Origin: an uncultured Lachnospiraceae bacterium | GTDB lineage: Bacteria; Bacillota; Clostridia; Lachnospirales; Lachnospiraceae | Length of the DNA: 36,264 bases | Direction: 5' to 3' | NCBI GenBank assembly: GCA_910584325.1 | Contig: CAJTZH010000017.1 | Span: 1-36,264 of the forward strand | In this document: positions 17,500 through 25,837 of the stretch, one piece after another | Layout: every line of letters starts with the position of its first letter | Numbering within the stretch: position 1 is the first letter of the stretch | The notes under the pieces: generated by a model | The model's database searches: none | The model's input: the letters and a program-made list of their open reading frames with translations, nothing else | Told to the model about the DNA's origin: nothing | Position numbers and translations under genes: made by a program

Positions 17500-17718
17500 T
17501 TACTTATCTCTCCAGATAATTCTTCCTTTTGAAAGGTCATATGGAGAAAGCTCAATCGTCACTTTGTCGCCCGGCAAAATACGGATATAGTTCATTCTTA
17601 ATTTGCCGCTGATATGTGCAAGCACCTTATGTCCGTTTTCAAGTTCTACCTGAAACATCGCATTCGGCAGCTTCTCAATTACTGTTCCTTCAATTTCAAT
17701 TACATCTGTCTTTGACAT
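17500..17718 (-). CDS. infA: Translation initiation factor IF-1
   Basis: This 72-residue OB-fold protein occupies the ribosomal A site during initiation. It is standard across its length: MSKTDVIEIEGTVIEKLPNA, FQVELENGHKVLAHISGKLR, and PGDKVTIELSPYDLSKGRI. It sits 13 bases after the KOW protein gene and ends about 100 bases before rpmJ. Confidence 0.98.
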   Translation of the reverse strand: MSKTDVIEIEGTVIEKLPNAMFQVELENGHKVLAHISGKLRMNYIRILPGDKVTIELSPYDLSKGRIIWRDK

Positions 17719-17731
17719 AGATAACCTCCGT

Positions 17732-17992
17732 TTAATTTACCTGATAATTTTTTATGGCTCTTTTTATATCGTCATTATTCAATAGATTATTATTTATTTT
17801 TTCTATTATAACCGAATCCATATAATCTATAAACTGAATATGCTTTAATTTCTTTTTCTTCGGCTTATCAAGCGGTCTCGTTTTACCGTTTACCAAATAT
17901 GCATATTCATCATTACAATTGATTATGACATATATCTTATTACAGTCGTGTCCGGTTTTAGACTTTGCAAATGCTCCTTTTTTAACCAACAT
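17732..17992 (-). CDS. KOW-domain RNA-binding protein
   Basis: This 86-residue basic protein starts MLVKKGAFAKSKTGHDCNKIYVII, a KOW-like beta-barrel start similar to the L14e/L24 type, with a lysine cluster KPKKKKLKHIQF in the middle. Proteins of this kind commonly lie between map and infA in clostridia and are annotated as KOW-domain RNA-binding proteins of unknown role. A translation-related function is inferred from position. The start is 12 bases after the map stop with a GGAGG-type site. Confidence 0.8.
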   Translation of the reverse strand: MLVKKGAFAKSKTGHDCNKIYVIINCNDEYAYLVNGKTRPLDKPKKKKLKHIQFIDYMDSVIIEKINNNLLNNDDIKRAIKNYQVN

Positions 17993-18004
17993 TGTTCCTC
18001 CGTC

Positions 18005-18757
18005 TTATCGCAATGATAATATTTCAGGTTCACCGTCCGTAATCAGAACAGTGTTTTCATAATGTGCTGACAGGGAGCCGTCTGTTGTTACAACCGTCCA
18101 GTCATCGTCAAGCCATTTTACATTATACCGGCCTGCATTAATCATCGGCTCTATGGCTAGGGTCATACCGGCCTTGAGTCTCATTCCTCTTGTTTCCTGT
18201 TTGAAATTTGGTACCTGCGGGTCCTCATGCAGCGCGCTGCCCACTCCGTGTCCAACCAAATCCCTGACTACACCATATCCGAAACTTTCCGCATATGCAC
18301 CGATTGCCGCGGATATCTCGTGAAGATGACTGCCCTCTTTTGCAAATTTAATTCCTTCAAAAAAACATTGTTTTGTCACGTTAATAAGCTTTTGCGCCGC
18401 GTCGCTGATTTTACCAACGCCATACGTCCTTGCGGCATCAGAGTGATATCCTTTGTAAATAACTCCCGCATCAAGACTTACAATGTCCCCTTCTTTGAGG
18501 ATATGCTTTCTGCTTGGGATGCCGTGCACCACCTCTTCATTGACGGAAACGCAGATGGATGCCGGATATCCGTTATAATTAAGGAAGGAAGGAGTACAGC
18601 CGTAACCTTCTATCAACTTTCTTCCCCTGTTATCAATATCCCAAGTCGTAATGCCCGGCTTAATCATGCGCGCCAGCTCTTCATGCACTTCAAACAGAAT
18701 CTTTCCCGCTTCGCGCATTAATTCTATTTCCCGCTGTGACTTAATTGCTACCGACAT
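18005..18757 (-). CDS. map: Type I methionine aminopeptidase
   Basis: This 250-residue metalloenzyme removes the initiator methionine from nascent proteins. The metal-binding residues can be followed: Asp in SLDAGVIYKGYHSDAARTYG (two aspartates), the His in GHGVGSALHEDPQVPNF, Glu in LAIEPMIN and the final Glu in SAHYENTVLIT. No N-terminal zinc-finger extension is present. It is three bases from adk, so coupled translation is likely. Confidence 0.98.
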   Translation of the reverse strand: MSVAIKSQREIELMREAGKILFEVHEELARMIKPGITTWDIDNRGRKLIEGYGCTPSFLNYNGYPASICVSVNEEVVHGIPSRKHILKEGDIVSLDAGVIYKGYHSDAARTYGVGKISDAAQKLINVTKQCFFEGIKFAKEGSHLHEISAAIGAYAESFGYGVVRDLVGHGVGSALHEDPQVPNFKQETRGMRLKAGMTLAIEPMINAGRYNVKWLDDDWTVVTTDGSLSAHYENTVLITDGEPEILSLR

Positions 18758-18760
18758 AAG

Positions 18761-19405
18761 TTACTCCCCAAGGATAGCCGTAATGGCAGCAAAAACATCT
18801 TTCATGTCAACGGTTCCGTCTACTTCTTTCATAACGCCTTTTTTCTCATAATATTGAATGAGCGGCTGTGTCTGTTCATGATATACGGAAAGTCTCTTCT
18901 GCACCGTTTCCGGCTTATCATCGTCTCTTAAAACCAAATCTTTGCCGCATCTGTCGCAAATATTTTCTGCCTTTGGAGGATTGTAAGCAATATGGTATGT
19001 CGCGCCGCATCCGACACAGGCTCTTCTTCCTGACATACGTGTTACAATATTTTCGTCCGGTACTTCCACATTAATTGCAAAATCTACCTTTTCGCCAATC
19101 GCACTTAACGCGTTGTCCAAAGCCTCCGCCTGTGGTATCGTTCTTGGAAAACCGTCCAGAACATATCCGTCCTTGCAGTCTGTCTCCTTAAAGCGGTCCA
19201 TAATCAAATCGACTACCAGCTCATCCGGTACAAGCAGCCCCTTGTCCATATATGTCTTCGCTTTCTGGCCAAGCTCTGTATTGTTCTTAATGTTTGCTCT
19301 GAAAATGTCGCCTGTAGAGATATGCGGAATGGAATACTGATCGGCAATCATCTTTGCCTGCGTGCCCTTACCTGCCCCAGGTGCACCTAACATAATTATC
19401 TTCAT
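18761..19405 (-). CDS. adk: Adenylate kinase, zinc-lid type
   Basis: This 214-residue enzyme interconverts ATP plus AMP with two ADP. The P-loop is GAPGAGKGTQ (7-16) and the AMP-binding segment HISTGDIFRANI follows. The lid carries Cys130, Cys133, Cys150 and Cys153 (CVGC and CDRC), the structural zinc site typical of Gram-positive long-form kinases. A hairpin terminator lies between secY and adk. Confidence 0.98.
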   Translation of the reverse strand: MKIIMLGAPGAGKGTQAKMIADQYSIPHISTGDIFRANIKNNTELGQKAKTYMDKGLLVPDELVVDLIMDRFKETDCKDGYVLDGFPRTIPQAEALDNALSAIGEKVDFAINVEVPDENIVTRMSGRRACVGCGATYHIAYNPPKAENICDRCGKDLVLRDDDKPETVQKRLSVYHEQTQPLIQYYEKKGVMKEVDGTVDMKDVFAAITAILGE

Positions 19406-19452
19406 ACTGTATCTTTTCCTTTCATGAAATTGATAACGGTCCTAATGAAATG

Positions 19453-19485
19453 AAAAACTCGCCCAGTATAAACCGGGCAAGTTTT
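19453..19485 (-). terminator. Hairpin attenuator between secY and adk
   Basis: On the minus strand AAAACTTGCCC pairs with GGGCGAGTTTT (11 bp with one G-U, 10-base loop) and ends in five T. It starts about 14 bases after the secY stop. Partial termination here would lower adk, map and infA expression relative to the spc genes. Confidence 0.75.
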
Positions 19486-19498
19486 CATTCTTTGTCAT

Positions 19499-20818
19499 TT
19501 AATCATTTAAGAATCCCTTGTAATTTCTTACAAGCATCTGTGACTCAATCGACTTTAATGTTTCAAGGATAACACCAACGATAATGATAATTGATGTACC
19601 GCTGAATGAAACGCTCGCCTTAAACACACCTGAGAAGAAAATCGGAACAACTGCAACGATAATTAAACCACATGCTCCAATAAAGATTATATAATTTAGT
19701 ATTTTATTTAAATAATCTGAAGTCGGCTTTCCCGGACGAATACCCGGAATAAATCCGCCGCTCTTCTTCATGTTATTGGCAATTTCCAACGGATTAAACG
19801 TAATTGACGTATAAAAGTATGCAAAGAATATTACCAATACAATATATACGATTAAACCAATAGAATACTTAGGATACTGTGGGTTGCACCAATATGATGA
19901 ACTCAGGTATCTTGTCCATTCCGCAGCACCTCCGGCAAAAAACTGTGCAACAATAATCGGTGTTGATAACAGTGACGATGCAAAAATTACCGGAATAACT
20001 CCCGCCGTATTTACCTTAAGAGGTATTGTAGACTGCTGTCCTCCTGCGGTCTTTCTACCTACAATTTTCTGTGAGTACTGTACCGGAATCTTACGTACGC
20101 CATCCTGAAGAATACATACGAAAACAACCATCAGCACAATGACTGCAACAATAATGGCTGCGGCAAGTACGCCCCTCGCAACATCTTTTGAAAACACAAA
20201 GTTCTTGAACAAAATGACCATATCTTCCGGAATCCTTGATACGATGTTAAATAACAGTACCATTGAAATTCCGTTTCCGACGCCGTTTTCAGTAATTCTT
20301 TCGCCTATCCACATCAAAATTGCCGAACCCGCGGTAAGCGTAACAATTATCACGATAATCGACCAGACACGCTGGGAGCCGCTCATCGCAGCATAACCGC
20401 TGATAAGTCCCTGTCCGCCCAATCCTACCGCCATTGCCGTACTTTCAATCAAGGCAAGTCCAACGGTAAGATATCTTGTAATCTCGGCAATCTTTTTTCT
20501 GCCGTCCTCACCGTCTTTCTGCATTTCTTCCAGCTTCGGAATTGCAATAGTCATAAGCTGCATAATAATGGAAGATGTAATGTACGGCGTAATGCTCAAC
20601 GCAAAAACTGACATCTGCAAAAAAGAACCTCCGGTGAAAGCATCCAGAAAACTGAATGCATCACCAGCTGAACTGAACAATGTGCTAAAATACGTTGTAT
20701 CAACTCCAGGAATAGGAAGCAGGCTTCCTACTCTTACAACAACTAACATTAAGAAAGTATAGATAATTTTTTTTCTGATATCTTTTATTTTTAATGCGTT
20801 ACGGAGTGTTTTGAACAT
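19499..20818 (-). CDS. secY: Preprotein translocase channel SecY
   Basis: This 439-residue channel is the partner of the SecA encoded in the same window. Ten transmembrane segments are discernible, beginning with KKIIYTFLMLVVVRVGSLLPIPG. Family markers include GISMVLLFNI, QYSQKIVGRK in the cytosolic loop and the GGFIPGIRPGKPTSDYL loop near 350 that contacts SecA and the ribosome. Its ATG overlaps the last base of rplO (TAATG), the typical coupling in the spc operon. Confidence 0.98.
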   Translation of the reverse strand: MFKTLRNALKIKDIRKKIIYTFLMLVVVRVGSLLPIPGVDTTYFSTLFSSAGDAFSFLDAFTGGSFLQMSVFALSITPYITSSIIMQLMTIAIPKLEEMQKDGEDGRKKIAEITRYLTVGLALIESTAMAVGLGGQGLISGYAAMSGSQRVWSIIVIIVTLTAGSAILMWIGERITENGVGNGISMVLLFNIVSRIPEDMVILFKNFVFSKDVARGVLAAAIIVAVIVLMVVFVCILQDGVRKIPVQYSQKIVGRKTAGGQQSTIPLKVNTAGVIPVIFASSLLSTPIIVAQFFAGGAAEWTRYLSSSYWCNPQYPKYSIGLIVYIVLVIFFAYFYTSITFNPLEIANNMKKSGGFIPGIRPGKPTSDYLNKILNYIIFIGACGLIIVAVVPIFFSGVFKASVSFSGTSIIIIVGVILETLKSIESQMLVRNYKGFLND

Positions 20819-21258
20819 TAAATCACCTCACAAGAACCACCAGCGGCCTCAATCTTTTCTTTCGCGGACGCGCTGAATGCATTAGCCTTAACGGTAAGTT
20901 TCTTTGTTAATATACCATTGCCAAGAATCTTGACACCATCTTTTGGATTAGAAACAATACCGACTTCCATTAACGTATCAACAGTAACTTCCGTTCCGTT
21001 CTCAAATGCCTCAAGTGCGCTAACGTTGATTCCGATGATTTCCTTGTAATTTCTGTTTGTGAATCCCCTCTTAGGAATTCTTCTATATAATGGCATCTGA
21101 CCACCTTCAAAGCCCGGTCTTGGAGCTCCTGAACGAGCTTTCTGACCTTTGTGGCCCTTACCGGCTGTCTTGCCATTTCCTGAACCGTGTCCACGGCCTC
21201 TTCTGAAATTATCACTCTGCACTGAACCAGCAGCAGGCTTTAAATTTGATAAGTTCAT
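20818..21258 (-). CDS. rplO: Ribosomal protein L15
   Basis: This 146-residue 50S protein has the glycine-rich N-terminal RRGRGHGSGNGKTAGKGHKGQKARSG, a loop that threads into 23S rRNA, and the globular end with GILTKKLTVKANAFSASAKEKIEAAGG. It is followed by secY with a one-base overlap. Confidence 0.98.
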   Translation of the reverse strand: MNLSNLKPAAGSVQSDNFRRGRGHGSGNGKTAGKGHKGQKARSGAPRPGFEGGQMPLYRRIPKRGFTNRNYKEIIGINVSALEAFENGTEVTVDTLMEVGIVSNPKDGVKILGNGILTKKLTVKANAFSASAKEKIEAAGGSCEVI

Positions 21259-21282
21259 CTCTACACCTCCTTATCCAATTTA

Positions 21283-21465
21283 TTAGATTTCTTCAACCTT
21301 TACTAAATGTCTTACTTTCTGAATCATGCCGCGCGTCGCCGCATTATCAGGATGTTCCACTGTCTGATGCATTTTCCTGAGTCCGAGAGCCTTAACTGTC
21401 TTAACCTGCTTAGGAATTGCGCCAATAGTAGACTTAACTAAAGTAATTTTTAATTTCTCTGCCAT
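21283..21465 (-). CDS. rpmD: Ribosomal protein L30
   Basis: This 60-residue single-domain protein is normal for bacterial L30. It shows LKITLVKSTIGAIPKQVKTVKALGLRKM followed by DNAATRGMIQKVRHLVKVEE. It lies between rpsE and rplO with an AGGAGG site, the standard spc order. Confidence 0.98.
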   Translation of the reverse strand: MAEKLKITLVKSTIGAIPKQVKTVKALGLRKMHQTVEHPDNAATRGMIQKVRHLVKVEEI

Positions 21466-21481
21466 TTTATGTTCCTCCTAA

Positions 21482-21991
21482 TTAGTTATAAAGCTCTTCA
21501 ACAGACTTTCCGCGAAGTTTCGCAACTTCTTCCGGAGTCTTTAACTGGCTTAAACCTGCGATTGTCGCGTATACGACATTCTGTTTATTATTTGAGCCAA
21601 GCGACTTGGTACGGATATTTTTGATACCCGCAAGCTCGATAACGGAACGCGCAGGACCGCCTGCGATAACACCGGTACCTTCCGGAGCTCTCTTTAATAA
21701 TACGTTTGCGCTTCCGAACTTGCCGATCAGGTCGTGCGGAATGCTCTTGCTTTCATCAACAGGTACAGAAACCAGATGTTTGATAGCATCTTCTTTTCCC
21801 TTGCGGATTGCTTCAGGAACTTCAGCTGCCTTACCGATACCTGCGCCAACGTGTCCATTGCCGTCTCCGACAACTACTAAAGCCGAAAAGCGCATATTAC
21901 GTCCGCCCTTTACAACCTTCGTTACACGTTTGATTGATACTACTTTTTCTGTAATTTCTAACTGACTAGCATCAATTATTGTACGTTTCAT
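21482..21991 (-). CDS. rpsE: Ribosomal protein S5
   Basis: This 169-residue protein is involved in decoding accuracy. The double-stranded-RNA-binding N-terminal region (VSIKRVTKVVKGGRNMRFSALVVVGDGNGHVGAGIGKA) and the C-terminal domain (GVIAGGPARSVIELAGI, SLGSNNKQNVVYAT) are both complete. The KGGRNMRF segment is where spectinomycin-resistance changes are known to map; it appears wild type. Confidence 0.98.
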   Translation of the reverse strand: MKRTIIDASQLEITEKVVSIKRVTKVVKGGRNMRFSALVVVGDGNGHVGAGIGKAAEVPEAIRKGKEDAIKHLVSVPVDESKSIPHDLIGKFGSANVLLKRAPEGTGVIAGGPARSVIELAGIKNIRTKSLGSNNKQNVVYATIAGLSQLKTPEEVAKLRGKSVEELYN

Positions 21992-22010
21992 GTATGTTTC
22001 TCCTCCCTGC

Positions 22011-22379
22011 CTAGAACTCGAGGCCAGCTTCTCTTGCTGCCTCTGCCAATGCTTTTATTTTACCCTGATATATGAAACCGCCTCTATCATAGACTACAGT
22101 GGTGATACCCTTTTCTAACGCTCTTTTTGCAATTACAGTTCCTAAGTATGCTGCTGCTGCAACGTCATTAGTCTTTGTAAGCTCTGCCTTAACATCTTTC
22201 TCAAGTGTTGAAGCTGCTACAAGAGTATGGCCAACTGTATCGTCAATAATCTGAGCGTACATATGATTATTACTTCTGAACACAGCTAAACGTGGTCTTT
22301 CAGCTGTACCGCTGAAACGATTACGCAATCTTCTATGCTTTGCTTCACGAACTTCCGTTCTTGATTTCTTACTAACCAT
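22011..22379 (-). CDS. rplR: Ribosomal protein L18
   Basis: This 122-residue 5S rRNA-binding protein has a basic N-terminal arm (MVSKKSRTEVREAKHRRLRNRFSG), then RPRLAVFRSNNHMYAQIIDD and the C-terminal VYDRGGFIYQGKIKALAEAAREAGL. It sits between rplF and rpsE. Confidence 0.98.
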   Translation of the reverse strand: MVSKKSRTEVREAKHRRLRNRFSGTAERPRLAVFRSNNHMYAQIIDDTVGHTLVAASTLEKDVKAELTKTNDVAAAAYLGTVIAKRALEKGITTVVYDRGGFIYQGKIKALAEAAREAGLEF

Positions 22380-22397
22380 TTTTGTTCACTCCTTTAA

Positions 22398-22937
22398 TTA
22401 TTTCTTACCAGTCTTACCAACCTTACGTCTGATCACTTCATCAGCATACTTGATACCTTTGCCCTTATATGGTTCAGGCTCTCTCTTAGCTCTGATTTCA
22501 GCAGCGTACTGGCCAACCTTTTCTTTGTCAATTCCCTTAACAGTAATCTTGTTATCCTGAACAACCGATTCTAACCCTTCCGGGTCCGTCATTTCTACCG
22601 GATGTGAATATCCAAGTGATAAAACTAACTTCTTTCCGTTCTTCTGCGCCTTATAACCGACACCGTTTACTTCCAGAACTTTTTCATAACCATCTGTTAC
22701 ACCTACAACCATATTGTTGATAAGCGTTCTTGTGAGACCATGCAATGATTTCATTCTCTTTAAGTCGTTAGGTCTTGAAACAATCACTTCAGCGCCCTCG
22801 AGCTTAATCTCCATTTCCGCAGGCAATACTCGCTCCAGAGTACCCTTTGGTCCTTTTACAGTCACTTTATTATTTTCTGCTATATCTACTGTTACGCCAG
22901 CAGGAATAGCGATAGGCATTCTTCCTATACGTGACAT
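22398..22937 (-). CDS. rplF: Ribosomal protein L6
   Basis: This 179-residue protein has two related domains. MSRIGRMPIAIPAGV opens it, and the C-terminal signature PEPYKGKGIKYADEVIRRKVGKTGKK closes it. I use ATG 22937, eight bases after AGGAGG; the in-frame GTG at 22946 overlaps the ribosome-binding site. Confidence 0.98.
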   Translation of the reverse strand: MSRIGRMPIAIPAGVTVDIAENNKVTVKGPKGTLERVLPAEMEIKLEGAEVIVSRPNDLKRMKSLHGLTRTLINNMVVGVTDGYEKVLEVNGVGYKAQKNGKKLVLSLGYSHPVEMTDPEGLESVVQDNKITVKGIDKEKVGQYAAEIRAKREPEPYKGKGIKYADEVIRRKVGKTGKK

Positions 22938-22985
22938 GCCGTGCACCTCCTAATTTCATTGGATTCATATTAATTGTGTTTATTA

Positions 22986-23381
22986 CTACCAGACAAATGC
23001 GAGTACTTCGCCGCCGACATTAAGCTTTCTTGCTTCCTTATCGGTCACAACGCCCTGGTTTGTCGAAATAATCGCAATCCCTAAACCGCCAAGAACCTTT
23101 GGAAGTTCATCCTTGCCGGCATACACACGAAGACCTGGCTTTGAAATTCTCTTAATACCAGAAATAATCTTCTCATTTTTATCCTTACCGTATTTTAATG
23201 TAATACGAATGTCCTTGAAGTTTCCATTATCAACAAGTTCAAAGCTCTTGATATATCCTTCTTTTAAAAGGATTTCAGCGATAGATACCTTCATCTTAGA
23301 TGCCGGAACATCAACTGTATCATGCTTAGCTGTATTAGCATTACGGATTCTTGTAAGCATATCTGCAATTGGATCTGTCAT
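22986..23381 (-). CDS. rpsH: Ribosomal protein S8
   Basis: This 131-residue protein binds the central domain of 16S rRNA. It begins MTDPIADMLTRIRNANTAKHDTVDVPASKMK and ends with the conserved STNQGVVTDKEARKLNVGGEVLAFVW, the RNA-binding C-terminal part. The order rpsN-rpsH-rplF is standard. Confidence 0.98.
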   Translation of the reverse strand: MTDPIADMLTRIRNANTAKHDTVDVPASKMKVSIAEILLKEGYIKSFELVDNGNFKDIRITLKYGKDKNEKIISGIKRISKPGLRVYAGKDELPKVLGGLGIAIISTNQGVVTDKEARKLNVGGEVLAFVW

Positions 23382-23414
23382 TTTATCATTTCCTCCTTAT
23401 AAATCTACCGGACC

Positions 23415-23600
23415 TTACCAGGATGCTTTCTTCACACCTGGAATCTGTCCCTTATATGCTAATTCACGGAAGCAAATTCTGCAGATTCCGTATTTCTTTA
23501 AATAAGCATGTGGACGACCACAAATTCTACAACGGGTATAAGCTCTTGTTGAAAACTTTGGTTTACGCTGCTGCTTTACTTTCATTGAAGTCTTAGCCAT
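23415..23600 (-). CDS. rpsN: Ribosomal protein S14, type Z
   Basis: This 61-residue S14 is the short zinc-binding form. Cys24, Cys27, Cys40 and Cys43 (CRIC and CRIC) form the site, in TRCRICGRPHAYLKKYGICRICFRE. It ends GQIPGVKKASW as usual. It lies between rplE and rpsH. Confidence 0.98.
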   Translation of the reverse strand: MAKTSMKVKQQRKPKFSTRAYTRCRICGRPHAYLKKYGICRICFRELAYKGQIPGVKKASW

Positions 23601-23618
23601 GGAATTTCCCTCCTATAA

Positions 23619-24161
23619 TTATTTCTTAAATGGCATATTAAACAATCTTAATAATTCACGTGCTTCTTCGTCGGTCTTAGCCGTTGTAACAATAATAACG
23701 TCCATACCTCTGACCTTATCAACCTTGTCATATTCGATTTCAGGGAAAATAATCTGCTCTCTGATACCAAGCGCGTAATTACCTCTTCCGTCAAATGACT
23801 CCGGGCTTACGCCTCTAAAGTCACGTACACGCGGTAATGAAAGGTTTACTAAACGGTCAAGGAACTCGTACATTCTGTCATTACGAAGTGTAACCTTACA
23901 TCCGATAGGCATTCCCTCTCTGATTTTGAAGTTAGCTACTGAATTCTTAGCTCTTGTTAAAACTGCCTTCTGTCCGGCGATGATTTCCAATTCCTTTACA
24001 GCTGCGTCCAAAATCTTTACGTTTTCCTTTGCTTCGCCGACACCCATATTTATAACGATTTTCTCAAGCTTTGGTACTTCCATCTTGTTCTTGTAACCAA
24101 ATTTCTTTACCATAGCGTCTACTATTTCATCTCTGTATAAATCTTTAAGTCTACTACTCAC
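23619..24161 (-). CDS. rplE: Ribosomal protein L5
   Basis: This 180-residue 5S rRNA-binding protein contacts the P-site tRNA. It shows KIVINMGVGEAKENVKILDAAV, LTRAKNSVANFKIREGMPIGCKVTLR and RDFRGVSPESFDGRGNYALGI. The start is GTG (MSSRLKDLYR), nine bases after GGAGG. Confidence 0.98.
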   Translation of the reverse strand: MSSRLKDLYRDEIVDAMVKKFGYKNKMEVPKLEKIVINMGVGEAKENVKILDAAVKELEIIAGQKAVLTRAKNSVANFKIREGMPIGCKVTLRNDRMYEFLDRLVNLSLPRVRDFRGVSPESFDGRGNYALGIREQIIFPEIEYDKVDKVRGMDVIIVTTAKTDEEARELLRLFNMPFKK

Positions 24162-24183
24162 TTTATTCAGCCTCCTTCCTCAA

Positions 24184-24507
24184 TTATTCAATTACATCGC
24201 CTGTTGATTTCGCAACGCGGACTTTTTTCTGTCCGTCTTTTCCCTCAACAAACTTATATCCGATCTTTGTTGGCTGTCCCTTGTAAGAATACATAATGTT
24301 TGATATATCAATCGGGCTTTCCTGATGGATGATACCGCCCTGCTGGTTTGCCATGCTTGGTTTCGCATGCTTTGTCACCATGTTGATACCTTCAACGATT
24401 GCTGTATGCTTCTTGGCGTTGATGGAAAGAACCTTTCCCTCTTTGCCTTTGTCTTTCCCTGCGATTACTTTTACCATATCGCCTTTCTTTATTCTAACAG
24501 CTGACAT
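24184..24507 (-). CDS. rplX: Ribosomal protein L24
   Basis: This 107-residue assembly-initiating 50S protein has a KOW motif near the start (KGDMVKVIAGKDKGKEGKVL), then GINMVTKHAKPSMANQQGGI. ATG 24507, preceded by AGGAGGTG, gives the conserved N-terminus; the longer frame to 24546 overlaps rplN and lacks a site. Confidence 0.98.
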   Translation of the reverse strand: MSAVRIKKGDMVKVIAGKDKGKEGKVLSINAKKHTAIVEGINMVTKHAKPSMANQQGGIIHQESPIDISNIMYSYKGQPTKIGYKFVEGKDGQKKVRVAKSTGDVIE

Positions 24508-24517
24508 ACGGCACCTC

Positions 24518-24886
24518 CTATAATACTTCCGGAGCAAGAGAAACAATCTTCATAAACTGCTTATCTCTTAACTCTCTTGCTACTGGCCCAAAAATACGGG
24601 TTCCTCTTGGGTTCTTGTCTTCCTTAATAATTACAGCAGCATTTTCATCAAATTTAATATAAGAACCGTCTTTACGACGGGCACCCTTTACTGTACGTAC
24701 AACTACAGCTTTTACAACATCGCCCTTCTTAACAACGCCGCCTGGTGTTGCATCTTTAACAGAAGCTACGATAACATCGCCGATTTGTGCATATCTTCTT
24801 GTTGAACCACCCATAACCCTGATACAGAGAAGTTCCTTAGCACCTGTATTATCAGCAACTTTAAGTCTTGTTTCCTGTTGTATCAT
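24518..24886 (-). CDS. rplN: Ribosomal protein L14
   Basis: This 122-residue protein sits at the subunit interface. It is fully standard: MIQQETRLKVADNTGAKELL, RYAQIGDVIVASVKDATPGG, KKGDVVKAVVVRTVKG and the C-terminal GTRIFGPVARELRDKQFMKI. Confidence 0.99.
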   Translation of the reverse strand: MIQQETRLKVADNTGAKELLCIRVMGGSTRRYAQIGDVIVASVKDATPGGVVKKGDVVKAVVVRTVKGARRKDGSYIKFDENAAVIIKEDKNPRGTRIFGPVARELRDKQFMKIVSLAPEVL

Positions 24887-24914
24887 AATACTACTCCTTT
24901 CAGTAATATTTCAA

Positions 24915-25169
24915 TTATTTTGCTCTACTAATGAGTTCAACAAATCTCCATCTCTTATCCTTAGACAATGGTCTTGTTTCCATAACCTTAACAACATCAC
25001 CGATTAAACACTCGTTGTTCTCGTCGTGCGCTTTTAACTTATATGTTCTCTTCACAATCTTGTTGTACAGTGGATGCTTTACATGGTCTTCTACAGCAAC
25101 AACAATTGTCTTATCCATTTTATTACTAACAACTCTTCCTGTACGAGTTTTTCTTAAATTTCTTTCCAC
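24915..25169 (-). CDS. rpsQ: Ribosomal protein S17
   Basis: This 84-residue OB-fold protein reads MERNLRKTRTGRVVSNKMDK then TIVVAVEDHVKHPLYNKIVKRT. The start is GTG 25169, seven bases after AAAGGAG; the open frame continues seven codons further but through the ribosome-binding site. It ends with GDVVKVMETRPLSKDKRWRF as in other S17 proteins. Confidence 0.97.
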   Translation of the reverse strand: MERNLRKTRTGRVVSNKMDKTIVVAVEDHVKHPLYNKIVKRTYKLKAHDENNECLIGDVVKVMETRPLSKDKRWRFVELISRAK

Positions 25170-25209
25170 AACAATTCTCCTTTCTCGCAATTAACAGCAA
25201 TAATACGTA

Positions 25210-25410
25210 TTATTCAGCCTTCTCAGCTATGATTGTCTGAATTCTTGCAATATTCTTTCTAACTTCCTTCACTCTGCTCGTATTATCCAACTGATTTGTT
25301 GCGTTCTGGAATCTTAAATTGAAAAGTTCCTTCTTAGCAGCTACTAATTCTTCATTTAATTCTGCAGCTGATTTTGTTCTTAAATCTTCTACATACTTAT
25401 TAATTTTCAC
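25210..25410 (-). CDS. rpmC: Ribosomal protein L29
   Basis: This 66-residue two-helix protein near the exit tunnel shows DLRTKSAAELNEELVAAKKELFNLRFQNATNQLDN, with the family LRFQxAxxQLxN motif. The start is probably GTG 25410, about ten bases after AAGG and overlapping the end of rplP by 11 bases; GTG 25419 is too close to the site. Confidence 0.95.
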   Translation of the reverse strand: MKINKYVEDLRTKSAAELNEELVAAKKELFNLRFQNATNQLDNTSRVKEVRKNIARIQTIIAEKAE

Positions 25411-25837
25411 TGTTATCACCGCCTTCTAATTCCGCACGAGAAGCTATCTTACACTTGCAAGGAAGCTTGTGCATTGCGAGACGTAATGCTTCTCTTGCTG
25501 TTTCTTCCGGAACACCAGCAATTTCAAACATTACACGTCCTGGTTTAACGACTGCCACCCAGCAATCCAAGCTACCTTTACCTTTACCCATACGTACTCC
25601 GATAGGCTTTAAAGAAACTGGCTTATCTGGGAAAATCTTAATCCAGACTTTACCGCCACGCTTAATGTAACGTGTCATGGCAACTCTGGCTGCTTCTATC
25701 TGATTTGATTTAATCCAACATGGCTCCATTGCAATAATTCCATATTCACCCTGGTTAATCTTATTGCCCCTTGTAGCCTTACCGGCCATAGAACCACGGA
25801 ACTGTTTACGATGTTTTACTCTCTTAGGTAGTAACAT
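25400..25837 (-). CDS. rplP: Ribosomal protein L16
   Basis: This 145-residue protein organises the A-site tRNA region of the 50S subunit. It starts MLLPKRVKHRKQFRGSMAGKA and carries WIKIFPDKPVSLKPIGVRMGKGKG and GRVMFEIAGVPEETAREALRLA. Its ATG overlaps the stop of rpsC by one base. Confidence 0.98.
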   Translation of the reverse strand: MLLPKRVKHRKQFRGSMAGKATRGNKINQGEYGIIAMEPCWIKSNQIEAARVAMTRYIKRGGKVWIKIFPDKPVSLKPIGVRMGKGKGSLDCWVAVVKPGRVMFEIAGVPEETAREALRLAMHKLPCKCKIASRAELEGGDNSEN

